Source of the DNA: Bacteroidota bacterium
Lineage (GTDB): Bacteria; Bacteroidota; Bacteroidia; AKYH767-A; OLB10
Assembly (NCBI GenBank): GCA_016722525.1
Contig: JADKJB010000001.1
Span: 496,001 to 560,000 of the forward strand
DNA length: 64,000 nucleotides
Direction: 5' to 3'
Of the stretch, positions 49,305 to 58,385 are shown piece after piece (position 1 is the stretch's first letter; the number at the start of each line of letters is the position of its first letter). Both the position numbers and the translations under genes were made by a program. Under the pieces are notes generated by a model. It had not been told where the DNA came from and did not search any database. It worked only from the letters and a program-made list of their open reading frames with translations.

Positions 49305-49640
49305 TTATGATTTTAAATGATACTTTTTCAATTTCGGGTCCTGTATAATATCATACAAACTTGTTCGGAACAATTGTGAATTCATTTGTTCACGGATTGG
49401 AGCATACATGTGATGGATGGGGCAGGGATTGGTATCTGAACATTCCGGTAATCCTAAAAAGCAGGACGATGAAATATGATCTCCCTCAATAGCTTTGATG
49501 ATTGATATGATTCTAATGGACTTTATTTTAGTTGATGTAATATGAAAACCACCTCCACTTCCTTTAATAGAAGTTAAAATTGATGCCGATACAAGGTTTT
49601 GTAGTATTTGTATCCAAATTATAATTATGATTTTTATCAT
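49305..49640 (-). CDS. Rrf2-family (NsrR-like) regulator, N-terminus missing
   Basis: 111 residues that match the later part of Rrf2 proteins: ILQNLVSASILTSIKGSGGGFHI (end of recognition helix and wing) and the iron-sulfur ligands Cys60, Cys67 and Cys73 in SSCFLGLPECSDTNPCPIH. NsrR-type members sense NO through this cluster, fitting the nor/nir operon behind it. The first 35-40 residues expected, with the first helices of the winged helix, are absent. Upstream reading frames do not supply them, so the gene appears truncated. It is read in the same direction as norC. Confidence 0.75.
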   Translation of the reverse strand: MIKIIIIIWIQILQNLVSASILTSIKGSGGGFHITSTKIKSIRIISIIKAIEGDHISSSCFLGLPECSDTNPCPIHHMYAPIREQMNSQLFRTSLYDIIQDPKLKKYHLKS

Positions 49641-49880
49641 GTTTTAATTTCTCATCTGGCAGAATCCGGAATGCACTTAAATTCGAATACGCTTATTACC
49701 AATTAATATCTGCCACTGAATGCAGTAATTCATAACTGCCGAATGATCAAACGAATTTTATTTTATAACCTTAAATTTAACGGGTAATGATTCTCACTCT
49801 TGTAATTGAATAATAATGATGGCGGTCATTTTATTTACGAAAATTCATTTCTAGGTTTACATAAATTAAAAAATAATCCA

Positions 49881-52280
49881 ATGAAAAAAGTTCTATTTAT
49901 TTCAATCATTTTTATTTCTTCAGTCTTTAATGTAGCACTTTCGGTTAAACCGGAAAACAAACAGTTTAATTTCGAAAAACTGAAAGCACAAAATAAATTT
50001 GAGGAAAACAAAGGTCAGATTTCCGACCAATTTCATCGTGCCAACTCTGATGTTCTTTTTACCGGATCGTGTGACGGGTTAACATTTCACATAAAACAAA
50101 AAGGTATAAGTTACCAGCTGATGCAGGTTCAGAAATGGAATGAAATAAAGGAGGAAGGAAGATCACAGTTGATAAACAATGCTGTTAAGACACCTGATGA
50201 AATAGAAATATATCGTGCAGACCTTAAATGGATAAATTCCAACCCCGATTTTAGTATTGAAAGGGGCTCTGCAGTTGAGGGGTTTAATAATTATTATAAA
50301 ATGCCTGGACAACAGAAGCCAGCCCTGTATGTTTTAAGTTATGAAGATATCCGGTTAAAGAATATCTGGAATGGTATTGATGTGCATTTGTATTATAAAA
50401 ACGGATCACTAGAAATTGATTATGAAGTAAATTCTAATACAGATTATCATCAAATACAGTTTGAAATTAAGGGTACTGATGTTGAAATTAATATCAAAGG
50501 GGAGTTGATATTGCACACTCCATTTGGTGACATTATTGAAAGCATGCCGGTAGCTTTCCAAAATGGCAATCAATTAGAAACTAAATGGACTCTTAATGGA
50601 AATTCTGTTGGATTAAATATTTCAGATAAATACAATCCCAAATTGCCTTTACATATAGATCCTCCTGTGAGACTATGGGGAACTTATTTTGGAGGATCCG
50701 GATTTGATGCCGGTTATGGTTGTGCACTTGATGATAGTGGTAATGTATTTCTTGCTGGATATACTCAATCAATTTCCAATATCGCAACCACGGGGTCACA
50801 TCAGGTAACTTATGGAGGTGGTGATTATGATGGATTTATTACAAAATTGAATAGTGATGGAAATCGTATCTGGAGCACTTATTATGGCGGTGCCGGATGG
50901 GATTGGATTACTTCATGTTCGGCTGATGATAACGGCAATGTTTACGTTTCAGGGTACACTGAATCAGCTTCAGGTATCGCCTCGCCTTTGGCGCATCAAA
51001 TAACTTTGGGAAGTAGTCGTGATGCTTTTTTAGTAAAATTCAATGGCAACGGAACCCGCGAATGGGGAACTTATTACGGAGGCGATTCTAATGATTATGG
51101 CTGGTCATGTAAAGTTGATGTTAATGGCGATTTGATTCTTGCAGGTGAAACATATTCCACTAATGATATTTCAACAGCAGGTGCTCATCAAACCACTTTT
51201 GGTGGTAGCACAAACGATGCATTCGTTGTGAAATTTAACGGTAATGGTGTTCGTCAGTGGGGAACTTATTATGGCGGAACCGGGGAAGATTATGGCGTAG
51301 GATGTTCAACAGACAGTAATGGAAATATCTTTTTGACAGGATTAACTTTTTCTGATACGGATATTGCCACTCCGGGAGCTCATCAGACTTCTTTTGTAGG
51401 AAATTGGGACGCCTACTTAGTGAAATTTAATCCCTCTGGAGTAAGGCAATGGGCAACTTACTACGGCGATCTTGAAGACGATTATGGTTATTCATGCGCT
51501 GCTGATTTAAATGGAAATATATTTATGGCGGGATTAACAAAATCAAATGCCGGTATTGCAACTCCGGGATCCTACCAGTCTGTACCGGGAGGAAATATGG
51601 ATGCATATTTAGTGAAGTTTAATTCATCAGGAGTCAGATTGTGGGCTACATACTATGGAGGTATCGAAGATGATTTTGCATATTCATGCGAGGTCACTCC
51701 TTCAGGAAAAATATTTATTGCAGGTCCAACCATTTCTACAACAGGAATTGCAACACCGGGATCACATCAACCGGTTATTGGAGGCGACCGGGATGCATTT
51801 GTAGCAAAATTTCATAATAATGGTCCTCTTCTGTGGGGAACATATTACGGTGGGGTAGACGATGATTTTGCATATTCATGTACAGTAAATACCAGCGGCA
51901 AAGTATATATTGCAGGACAAACTGCATCTTCAGCAAACATCACAACTACTGGTGTGTATCAACCGGTTTTTGGTGGTGGTGGATATGACGCTTTTATGGC
52001 TAAATTGGGATTTGGAACCCTTGTAGGAGAGGAAGAGTTCACAGGCATCAATTTCGAACTGTATCCAAATCCCAGTCATGGCACCTTCACAATTAACTTT
52101 GGGGATCAATGGTTGCTGAAAACAATCCGGATCTGCAATGTGATTGGTCAGGAAGTTTATGTTTATACAACCGAAGAAAATAATGTATATTTGAATCTCG
52201 AACAAGCTCCCGGAATATATTTCCTGACAATCGAAACGCCTAACTATGAAGATTCTGTATACAAAATTGTTGTCGAATAA
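49881..52280 (+). CDS. SBBP-repeat protein with DUF7948-like domain, T9SS type A
   Basis: 799 residues from the ATG at 49881 (MKKVLFISIIFISSVF); a TTG at 49806 is upstream. The first 240 residues are a DUF7948-like domain (FEENKGQISDQFHRAN, YEDIRLKNIWNGIDVHLYYK). From about 266 to 710 come eight or so SBBP repeats of about 60 residues, each with a WGTYYGG start, GNxFLAG and DAFVVKFNGNG. The C-terminal domain (LYPNPSHGTFTI, APGIYFLTIETPN) is the sorting signal. The repeats suggest a propeller on the cell surface. Intact. Confidence 0.88.
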   Translation: MKKVLFISIIFISSVFNVALSVKPENKQFNFEKLKAQNKFEENKGQISDQFHRANSDVLFTGSCDGLTFHIKQKGISYQLMQVQKWNEIKEEGRSQLINNAVKTPDEIEIYRADLKWINSNPDFSIERGSAVEGFNNYYKMPGQQKPALYVLSYEDIRLKNIWNGIDVHLYYKNGSLEIDYEVNSNTDYHQIQFEIKGTDVEINIKGELILHTPFGDIIESMPVAFQNGNQLETKWTLNGNSVGLNISDKYNPKLPLHIDPPVRLWGTYFGGSGFDAGYGCALDDSGNVFLAGYTQSISNIATTGSHQVTYGGGDYDGFITKLNSDGNRIWSTYYGGAGWDWITSCSADDNGNVYVSGYTESASGIASPLAHQITLGSSRDAFLVKFNGNGTREWGTYYGGDSNDYGWSCKVDVNGDLILAGETYSTNDISTAGAHQTTFGGSTNDAFVVKFNGNGVRQWGTYYGGTGEDYGVGCSTDSNGNIFLTGLTFSDTDIATPGAHQTSFVGNWDAYLVKFNPSGVRQWATYYGDLEDDYGYSCAADLNGNIFMAGLTKSNAGIATPGSYQSVPGGNMDAYLVKFNSSGVRLWATYYGGIEDDFAYSCEVTPSGKIFIAGPTISTTGIATPGSHQPVIGGDRDAFVAKFHNNGPLLWGTYYGGVDDDFAYSCTVNTSGKVYIAGQTASSANITTTGVYQPVFGGGGYDAFMAKLGFGTLVGEEEFTGINFELYPNPSHGTFTINFGDQWLLKTIRICNVIGQEVYVYTTEENNVYLNLEQAPGIYFLTIETPNYEDSVYKIVVE

Positions 52281-53089
52281 AAAAAAGGATTTAAAGTATA
52301 AGTTATCTGTTTGCATTTGGCTGTATTCATTTGCAGTTATTCTGTTCTCTGGTTGTGTTACTCTGTATAAGCCTAATGCGGTACATTCCCCTATGCTCCA
52401 GAAAAAGGGTGACGGGCATGTTTCAGGTTCCATCGGCATAACGGGAACGGGACTCATGAATTTGCAGGCAGCCTATGCCGTTTCAAACCATATCGGGATT
52501 ATCACGGAAGGTATGTATCATTACCGGTCTTCCACTTATACTTCGGGTACAGAAACCGGTAAAGAAAAGTTAAACATATTGGGTGGTGAATTAGGTTTAG
52601 GATATTTTGAAAAGTTTAGCCAAAATCAGAATAAACTGATTCAAATTTATAGTGGAGCAGGGTTTGGCAAAACCCATGATCGTATTGAAAATTCACTCGA
52701 TCCTAATCCTGAAGTCAGCTCAGATTTTTTTAACTTTTATGTTCAACCGGGAATCACCTTTACCGGAAAACATATTGACATGGCTGTTGACATAAGAACC
52801 AAATATGTTAAACTTTATAATATAAATGCCTATTTGTATGATGAATTTGAATGGTGGAATACGGATTATCATTATGCTTCCGATTCTACATTAGACTTTT
52901 TTTTTGTTTGAACCCGCTTTCACTTTTAACTGCAGGAGGCCCAAATTTAAAAGGACTATTTCAGGCCGGTCTCGTCATCCCGATAGTCAATTCGGAGGCT
53001 TTTTATTCTTCCAGTTCCTCTTTTTTCTGGCATATCCGTTTTTTAAATTTAGCTTTGGAATGCAATACCGTTTTGGATCAAAGGAATAA
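52246..53089 (+). CDS. lipoprotein with outer-membrane beta-barrel-like domain, three frameshifts
   Basis: Begins at the ATG at 52246, overlapping the end of the previous gene by 35 bases; a start closer to the lipobox was not found. The lipobox is VILFSGC. The N-terminal 200 residues are beta strands (HIGIITEGMYHYRSSTY, QPGITFTGKHIDMAVDI). Frame is lost in the T run at 52897-52904 (one T too many), at an extra A near 52929 and at a missing base near 52996. Repair gives FLFEPAFTFTAGGPNLK and a terminal FKFSFGMQYRFGSKE, 843 bases, 280 residues. Function unknown. Confidence 0.7.
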
Positions 53090-53244
53090 TTGTTATGCAT
53101 GATTAAGTGATAGAAGTAGTTTGTAAATGGATTACCGGATTTAATACTGTTATCGATTTACTATTTTTATAACTTATGTTTCATTGATAGTTTAATAAAT
53201 CAGGTTTCATTTAACTAATTCCGAAAATTCATGGGTCATAAAAT

Positions 53245-53275
53245 TTTGTTTTCTGATAACTAAGAAGTAATTTTA
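53245..53275 (+). promoter_or_regulatory. promoter of the 53290 gene
   Basis: TTTG at 53245-53248, 19 bases, then TAATTTTA at 53268-53275 (one mismatch to TAnnTTTG). The spacing is that of Bacteroidota promoters. The ATG follows 14 bases later. Confidence 0.5.
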
Positions 53276-53289
53276 CTTCAACTCTAAAT

Positions 53290-55455
53290 ATGCTGATCAT
53301 GAAAGTTACTATACTTTTTATTTTATTATTCCTCCAAACCTCAATACTGACCGCTCAAAACATTCACTGGGGCGGAGCGTTGAATGTTACCTATATGGAC
53401 AATATTTATGACCTACAGGCGGATAACTATGCCAACCTGATCGTATGCGGGCAGTTCAGTGGAACTGTTGATTTTGATCCGGGTCCCGGTGTGGTAAATA
53501 TGACAGCGACAGGTACAGGCGAAGATATTTTTTTAGCAAAGTATGACAGTGCAGGAAACTACATGTGGTCGCACAGTTTTGGTACCGGCTTTTTTTATGA
53601 TGAACGCGACCGGGTTGCCGTTGATTCTTCCGGAAATATTTTTATCACCGGAATGTGGAATGGCACAATCGATTTTAATCCGGATCCGGGTATTGTGAAT
53701 AATGTATCGAGTAATAATAATTCCAGATCACGCTTTCTTGCTAAATATGACGCCTCCGGAAATTATATCGCTGCAAAAAATGTTGGGAATGCAGTTGGTT
53801 CTTTGCCTTCAAGTCAGGATGGACAAACAGGGTTGGGTTGCGATGCTGATGGAAATGTTTACATGAGTGGTTTTTACGGAACTTCATTGACAATTGGCCC
53901 CGGCACCACATTGAGTGTATCGGGATTGTCGGATAATTATTTTTCAAAATTTGATGCTCAGTTGAATTTAATTTGGGCATATCGGATTGGATCGAATGAA
54001 ACAGAGTATTCGCAGGGTATGTATGTGCATCCTTCCGGAAAAATTATTGTTTTGGGAAGTTTTCGGAACACCGTTGATTTTGATCCCGGTGCGGGTGTAT
54101 TTAATATGGCACAGGTTAGCTCTACACAAGAGGGATATTTTGCTTCGTATGATAGTTCGGGACAGTTTTTATTTGTGAAGCAGTTGTCGGTGGGTACTTC
54201 AGCATCCCCAATTGCAACTTTAATTGACAGCGACAATAACATTATTGTAACAGGATCCTGTGCCGGTATGATGGATGCCGATCCTGGTGTTGACTCAGCA
54301 ATAGTTGGTGAAGGATATAATGATCAGGCATTTGTTGCTGCATACGATAGCCTGGGTAATTACCGTTGGGCATTTGCCTATGGAGATATAAATTCATACA
54401 ATGCAATCCGTTATGTAGGTGTAGATTCGGTCAATAATATATTTGTCTGTGGCAATTATAATCCCATGACCGATATAAATCCCGGACAGGACACCTCAGT
54501 TTTTGGAAATATATACGGTGCTTATGTATCCAGTTTTGATACTTCAGGAAATTTCAGAAATGCTTTTTTCCTTCCGGAAGCAAAAATGAGAGTGAAAAGG
54601 GATGACATTTATCTTGCAAGCGGATTTTATGGTTTAGTAGATTTCGATCCCGGACCTCAAGTATTCAATTTGCAAAGCGATACAGCCAATGCAAGCTGGT
54701 ATTTGTTGAGAATGCATTTGTGTGATGATTACGCTGCATCACCCGGAACCATTAATATTCCATCTTTATGTATAGGCGATACCGTTATACTGTCAGTGGC
54801 TCAGGGCGGTCCTCAGTATCTCTGGGAATTTTCAGCTGGATTTACTCCTGTTGGTTCTGTTGCCGGAGACAGTGTTGTGGTTGTTGTTGATAGCAATGCA
54901 GTACAGGTAACTATATTGGTTAATAGCATTGATGGTTGCATGAACAGTCCGCTGGTGTTTTCGGTTGCTGATGTTCATCAGCCTGTTGTTCCGGTGATCA
55001 TATTTAATAGTTTCGGAGATACTTTGTTAACGCAATTGCCGGCTTTATACTACCAATGGTATCAGGATGGAATGCCCATTCTTAATGCAAACGATTCAGC
55101 CTTCTACCCAATGGCCCCCGCGTATTATAGTGTCATGACAATTGACAGTAATGGCTGTGAAGCTTTATCTGATTCTTTATTATTTCTTCCTGAAGGGCTA
55201 GATGATTTTAAGGCTAATTTAATTCATATTTATCCTAATCCTTTTACAGACAAAATTACACTCTCTCAAACTGGAAAAGGGGATATTATCAGGATAAAGA
55301 ATTATTCCGGGCAAACAATTCTGCAACAGCAAACAAACGATTTAGAAACGGTCATTGATGGAACCAATATGAATTCAGGCATATATTTTATTGAATATCA
55401 GATTAAAGAAAAAATTTATTATTACAAACTTGTAAAAATGACAGATCGTCAATAG
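53290..55455 (+). CDS. T9SS-exported DFDPGPG-repeat protein
   Basis: 721 residues with signal peptide (ending ILTAQ). Seven repeats of about 65-70 residues carry VDFDPGPG-like acidic loops (VDFDPGPG, IDFNPDPG, VDFDPGAG, MDADPGVD, TDINPGQD, VDFDPGPQ), each preceded by GNIFITGxW and followed by FLAKYDSAGNYxW. This is the same architecture as the gene at 10099. Ig-like domains lie at about 480-625 and a type A sorting domain from about 645 (IYPNPFTDKITL, MNSGIYFIEYQ). Acidic loops could bind calcium, an inference. Intact. Confidence 0.88.
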   Translation: MLIMKVTILFILLFLQTSILTAQNIHWGGALNVTYMDNIYDLQADNYANLIVCGQFSGTVDFDPGPGVVNMTATGTGEDIFLAKYDSAGNYMWSHSFGTGFFYDERDRVAVDSSGNIFITGMWNGTIDFNPDPGIVNNVSSNNNSRSRFLAKYDASGNYIAAKNVGNAVGSLPSSQDGQTGLGCDADGNVYMSGFYGTSLTIGPGTTLSVSGLSDNYFSKFDAQLNLIWAYRIGSNETEYSQGMYVHPSGKIIVLGSFRNTVDFDPGAGVFNMAQVSSTQEGYFASYDSSGQFLFVKQLSVGTSASPIATLIDSDNNIIVTGSCAGMMDADPGVDSAIVGEGYNDQAFVAAYDSLGNYRWAFAYGDINSYNAIRYVGVDSVNNIFVCGNYNPMTDINPGQDTSVFGNIYGAYVSSFDTSGNFRNAFFLPEAKMRVKRDDIYLASGFYGLVDFDPGPQVFNLQSDTANASWYLLRMHLCDDYAASPGTINIPSLCIGDTVILSVAQGGPQYLWEFSAGFTPVGSVAGDSVVVVVDSNAVQVTILVNSIDGCMNSPLVFSVADVHQPVVPVIIFNSFGDTLLTQLPALYYQWYQDGMPILNANDSAFYPMAPAYYSVMTIDSNGCEALSDSLLFLPEGLDDFKANLIHIYPNPFTDKITLSQTGKGDIIRIKNYSGQTILQQQTNDLETVIDGTNMNSGIYFIEYQIKEKIYYYKLVKMTDRQ

Positions 55456-55478
55456 AATAATACAAAGTATTTTAAATT

Positions 55479-56051
55479 ATGGGAAAATTATTCGATGAAA
55501 TTTCACCGGAAATACAAAGCTGGATAGAAAAGCAGAAAATGTTTTTCGTTGCCACCGCCCCACTGGCCACAAACGGTCATGTAAACTGTTCCCCAAAAGG
55601 CCTCGACAGCTTTCGTATTCTTTCACCTACAGAAGTGGTTTATCAGGATCTTACCGGAAGCGGAGCAGAAACGATTGCACATATTCAGGAAAATAACCGG
55701 ATAACAATTATGTTCTGTGCCTTTGAAGGTCCTCCTAAAATATTCAGATTTTACGGAGAAGGGCAACCTGTTTTTCCTGGCGATAAAAAATTCGATGGCT
55801 TAAATGAATTATTCCCTAAACGTTTGGGCGTACGTGCTTATATTCTGATAAAAGTAACCCGCATTACCGATTCATGTGGTTATGGAGTTCCTTTATATGA
55901 GTTTAAAGAAGACAGGAATCAGATGATCGCCTGGGCAGAGAATAAACAGGAAGATGGAATTTTGGAATACCAGAAAATAAAAAATGTAAAGAGTATTGAC
56001 GGACTCAAAGCTTTACCTTTGAATACTTCTTCCAAAAACACCCAGCGGTAA
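55479..56051 (+). CDS. pyridoxamine 5'-phosphate oxidase-family flavoprotein
   Basis: 190 residues. MFFVATAPLATNGHVNCSPKG (about residues 23-42), then VVYQDLTGSGAETIAHIQEN and RITIMFCAFEGPPKIFRFYG are the FMN-binding split-barrel of the PNPOx superfamily, in the branch annotated as pyridoxamine 5'-phosphate oxidase family protein. True PNPOx catalytic residues cannot be assigned and the substrate is unknown. It lies 23 bases after a T9SS gene and overlaps the convergent methyltransferase by 39 bases. Confidence 0.85.
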   Translation: MGKLFDEISPEIQSWIEKQKMFFVATAPLATNGHVNCSPKGLDSFRILSPTEVVYQDLTGSGAETIAHIQENNRITIMFCAFEGPPKIFRFYGEGQPVFPGDKKFDGLNELFPKRLGVRAYILIKVTRITDSCGYGVPLYEFKEDRNQMIAWAENKQEDGILEYQKIKNVKSIDGLKALPLNTSSKNTQR

Positions 56052-56900
56052 TTTTACTCCACTTGTTGCATTTAAAAATATTTCGCCTGTTTCGAAATTA
56101 TTTTTCAGGAAAGTTTGATTGAAGAGATTTTCAATGATGATAGATGAGAATCCGAGTGAATACGTGTTCATCAAGATAAAATGATCTTCCGGATCAAGAA
56201 GAGAAGTGACGATGTGAGTCATTTCCAGAATCATTTCTTCGAGATGCCATTTTTCACCATTCACACCATGTCCGTACGCTGGAGGATCGAGAATGATTCC
56301 ATTGTACTTTTTTCCTCTTTTCACTTCGCGTTTTACATAGGTCATTGCATCTTCAACCATCCATCGGATATTATCCAGCTGACTTAATTCCATGTTTTCT
56401 TTCGCCCACGTGACGACTTGTTTTATGGAATCGAGATGTGTGGTATCGGCTCCGGCAGCACGTGCGGCCAAAGATGATCCACCGGTATAAGCGAACAAAT
56501 TGAGAACTTTAGGTTGAGAAGTTTTAAGATTTTTTACACTACTGTAAATGTAATCCCAGTTCACAGCTTGTTCAGGAAAAATGCCAACATGTTTGAACGC
56601 GGTGAGACCTAACCGAAAATTTATACGGGTAGAAGAGTTGTCACTATTTTTTAATTCATAACCCATTCTCCACTGGTCAGGCATTTCTTTCAATTTTTTC
56701 CATGTGCCAGACGAACTTGATTTGGAGAGAAATTTGACATGTGCCATCTTTTCCCATTCTTTTCCGGAAATTTGTTTTGCCCATACAGCCTGTGGTTCCG
56801 GACGAATGGTAATATATTTTCCAAAACGCTCAAGTTTTTCAAAATCACCACAATCAATGAGTTCGTAGTCGGGGAAGTGTGTTGGGGAGAGTAGCAGCAT
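56013..56900 (-). CDS. RlmI-like class I SAM-dependent methyltransferase
   Basis: 295 residues. KVLNLFAYTGGSSLAARAAG (about residues 144-163) is the SAM-binding motif I, with the FAYTGG variant of the RlmI/YccW 23S rRNA cytosine methyltransferases. ILDPPAYGHG (about 224-233) is the catalytic DPP-type motif. The N-terminus has a small RNA-binding-like region (KYITIRPEPQAVWAKQ) but no clear PUA domain, so it is shorter than RlmI of E. coli. Target RNA is inferred only. Convergent with the PPOX gene. Confidence 0.85.
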   Translation of the reverse strand: MLLLSPTHFPDYELIDCGDFEKLERFGKYITIRPEPQAVWAKQISGKEWEKMAHVKFLSKSSSSGTWKKLKEMPDQWRMGYELKNSDNSSTRINFRLGLTAFKHVGIFPEQAVNWDYIYSSVKNLKTSQPKVLNLFAYTGGSSLAARAAGADTTHLDSIKQVVTWAKENMELSQLDNIRWMVEDAMTYVKREVKRGKKYNGIILDPPAYGHGVNGEKWHLEEMILEMTHIVTSLLDPEDHFILMNTYSLGFSSIIIENLFNQTFLKNNFETGEIFLNATSGVKLPLGVFGRSIQR

Positions 56901-57162
56901 CAGGACACAAAGGTAAATTTATTTTGTTAAGATTCTGATATTTGTCCAAAGCGAGCTGGCAGAAACACTGTAATTAAAACTTCTATTGCCTGGCTTATCA
57001 AAGAACATTTATTGAAATCCTGTTTGCTTACTCTTAAACCTCTTGCGCCAGTTAAGAAATATTTTATTTTGGGATTAAACCCGTGAGAACATCCTCATCA
57101 AAAATTTACTGCCACACAATAAAACACCAAATAACTATGTTTATTCCCAGGAAACAATACCC

Positions 57163-58080
57163 ATGAGACTCATTCCAGGGATTCTTTTAGTGACTTCAAT
57201 GCCGTTTAGCTTAACAGCAGGCGCATTCGAAGTCTCCGCATTTCCGGAATCCAAAGCAGAGGCCATCATTAAAAAAATAATTTCAACAGTTGGATTAAAA
57301 CCCAATTTTGAAGTTGAACAATCGGATATTTATGATGCCTCCGCCACAGTTATTGATGGCAAAAGAGTTATTTATTATAATCCGGCCTTTTTCGATAATC
57401 TCAATCAGGTTACAGGAAGTGAATGGACATCAGTCAGTATTCTTGCTCATGAAATTGGGCATCATTTAAACGGGCATACTTTATCAGGAGGAGAAGTTTC
57501 ACCTGCAATAGAACTCGAAGCCGACGAGTTTTCCGGATTTGTTTTGAATAAAATGGGAGCATAGTTATTGGAATCGCAACAGGCAATAAACCGAATGGCT
57601 CAGAACAAAGATTCCAAAACGCATCCTGCAAAAGACAAGCGACTCATGGCTATCGAAAAGGGATGGCGTAACGCAGGAGTTCAGGATGATCTTTCCGCTG
57701 CCTCCAAAGTTGTAAAGCAACATTCAGAATCAAAACCATTTCCACAAACAAAATCTGCGGAAGCAAATAAATCAAAATCAAATACGCAAAAATCAGCTGT
57801 CGCGATTAACAGGTCTCCGGAATTCAGACAAAATTATATTCGTTACACCGTACGACTTCACTCACAGCCCGGAACAGTGTATTACCTGACAGCTCAAAAT
57901 AATCTGGTACGTTATTATGAAAATACTTTTTATATCGTTGGAAAAATCAACGGTACCGGAGAAACAGAATATCCTTATGTGCTTACCGGCATCAATTCCA
58001 GATTTTATGTTACTAAATCGGGATCTATAATAGATTCAAAAGGGAAATCTGCCGGATATGTAAAGATTTATAAAGGATAG
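57163..58080 (+). CDS. M48-like metallopeptidase-domain protein interrupted by an in-frame TAG
   Basis: A signal peptide (ending SLTAGAF) and a zinc peptidase core: ILAHEIGHHLNGH (HExxH, His about 96) and the third ligand in ELEADEFSGFVL. After NKMGA a TAG at 57562-57564 stops the frame; the same frame goes on with LLESQQAINRMAQ, THPAKDKRLMAIEKGW and a C-terminal beta domain to 58080. Relatives continue through this point (xSLEDAQ), so the codon was probably a serine or leucine. The whole is 918 bases, 305 codons. If real, the product would end before the tail domain. Single nucleotide change, not an indel. Confidence 0.7.
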
Positions 58081-58385
58081 AATTTTAAATTTGTGTTAAA
58101 CTTAGTTTGAACAATTAACCATTTTTTGAATTTAATCTATTGTTCTGGACTTTACATTTTTTTTAATAGTTGCATACTTATTCTTAGTGAAATGCAAATG
58201 AATGGGCATCAAAAAAATGAGTTGGATCATTTTTAGAGCTATTCTCCAATCAACCTTTTGCTATTAAAATCGTCCGATTTTAATATATTTGACCCTGCTC
58301 AGTCCGATTGTTGAATATTTTTATATATTTGTAATTCGGGGAGTTACCCCCTTCAATCTTCGAAAAATCCAAAAAATCATACCCT
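58081..58385. other. intergenic region with two -7 boxes
   Basis: 305 AT-rich bases without a gene. TATATTTG occurs twice, at 58284-58291 and 58324-58331, each 20-30 bases after a GTCCGATT sequence (58272-58279 and 58302-58309), which suggests a duplicated promoter region. The second box lies 55 bases before the ATG at 58386. No terminator hairpin was seen after the preceding gene. Confidence 0.45.

Noticed and set aside
49881..49881. Alternative upstream TTG starts (2326, 10078, 29631, 32201, 49806)
   Set aside because: In each case a good ATG begins a signal peptide, while the TTG lies in or before the promoter region.
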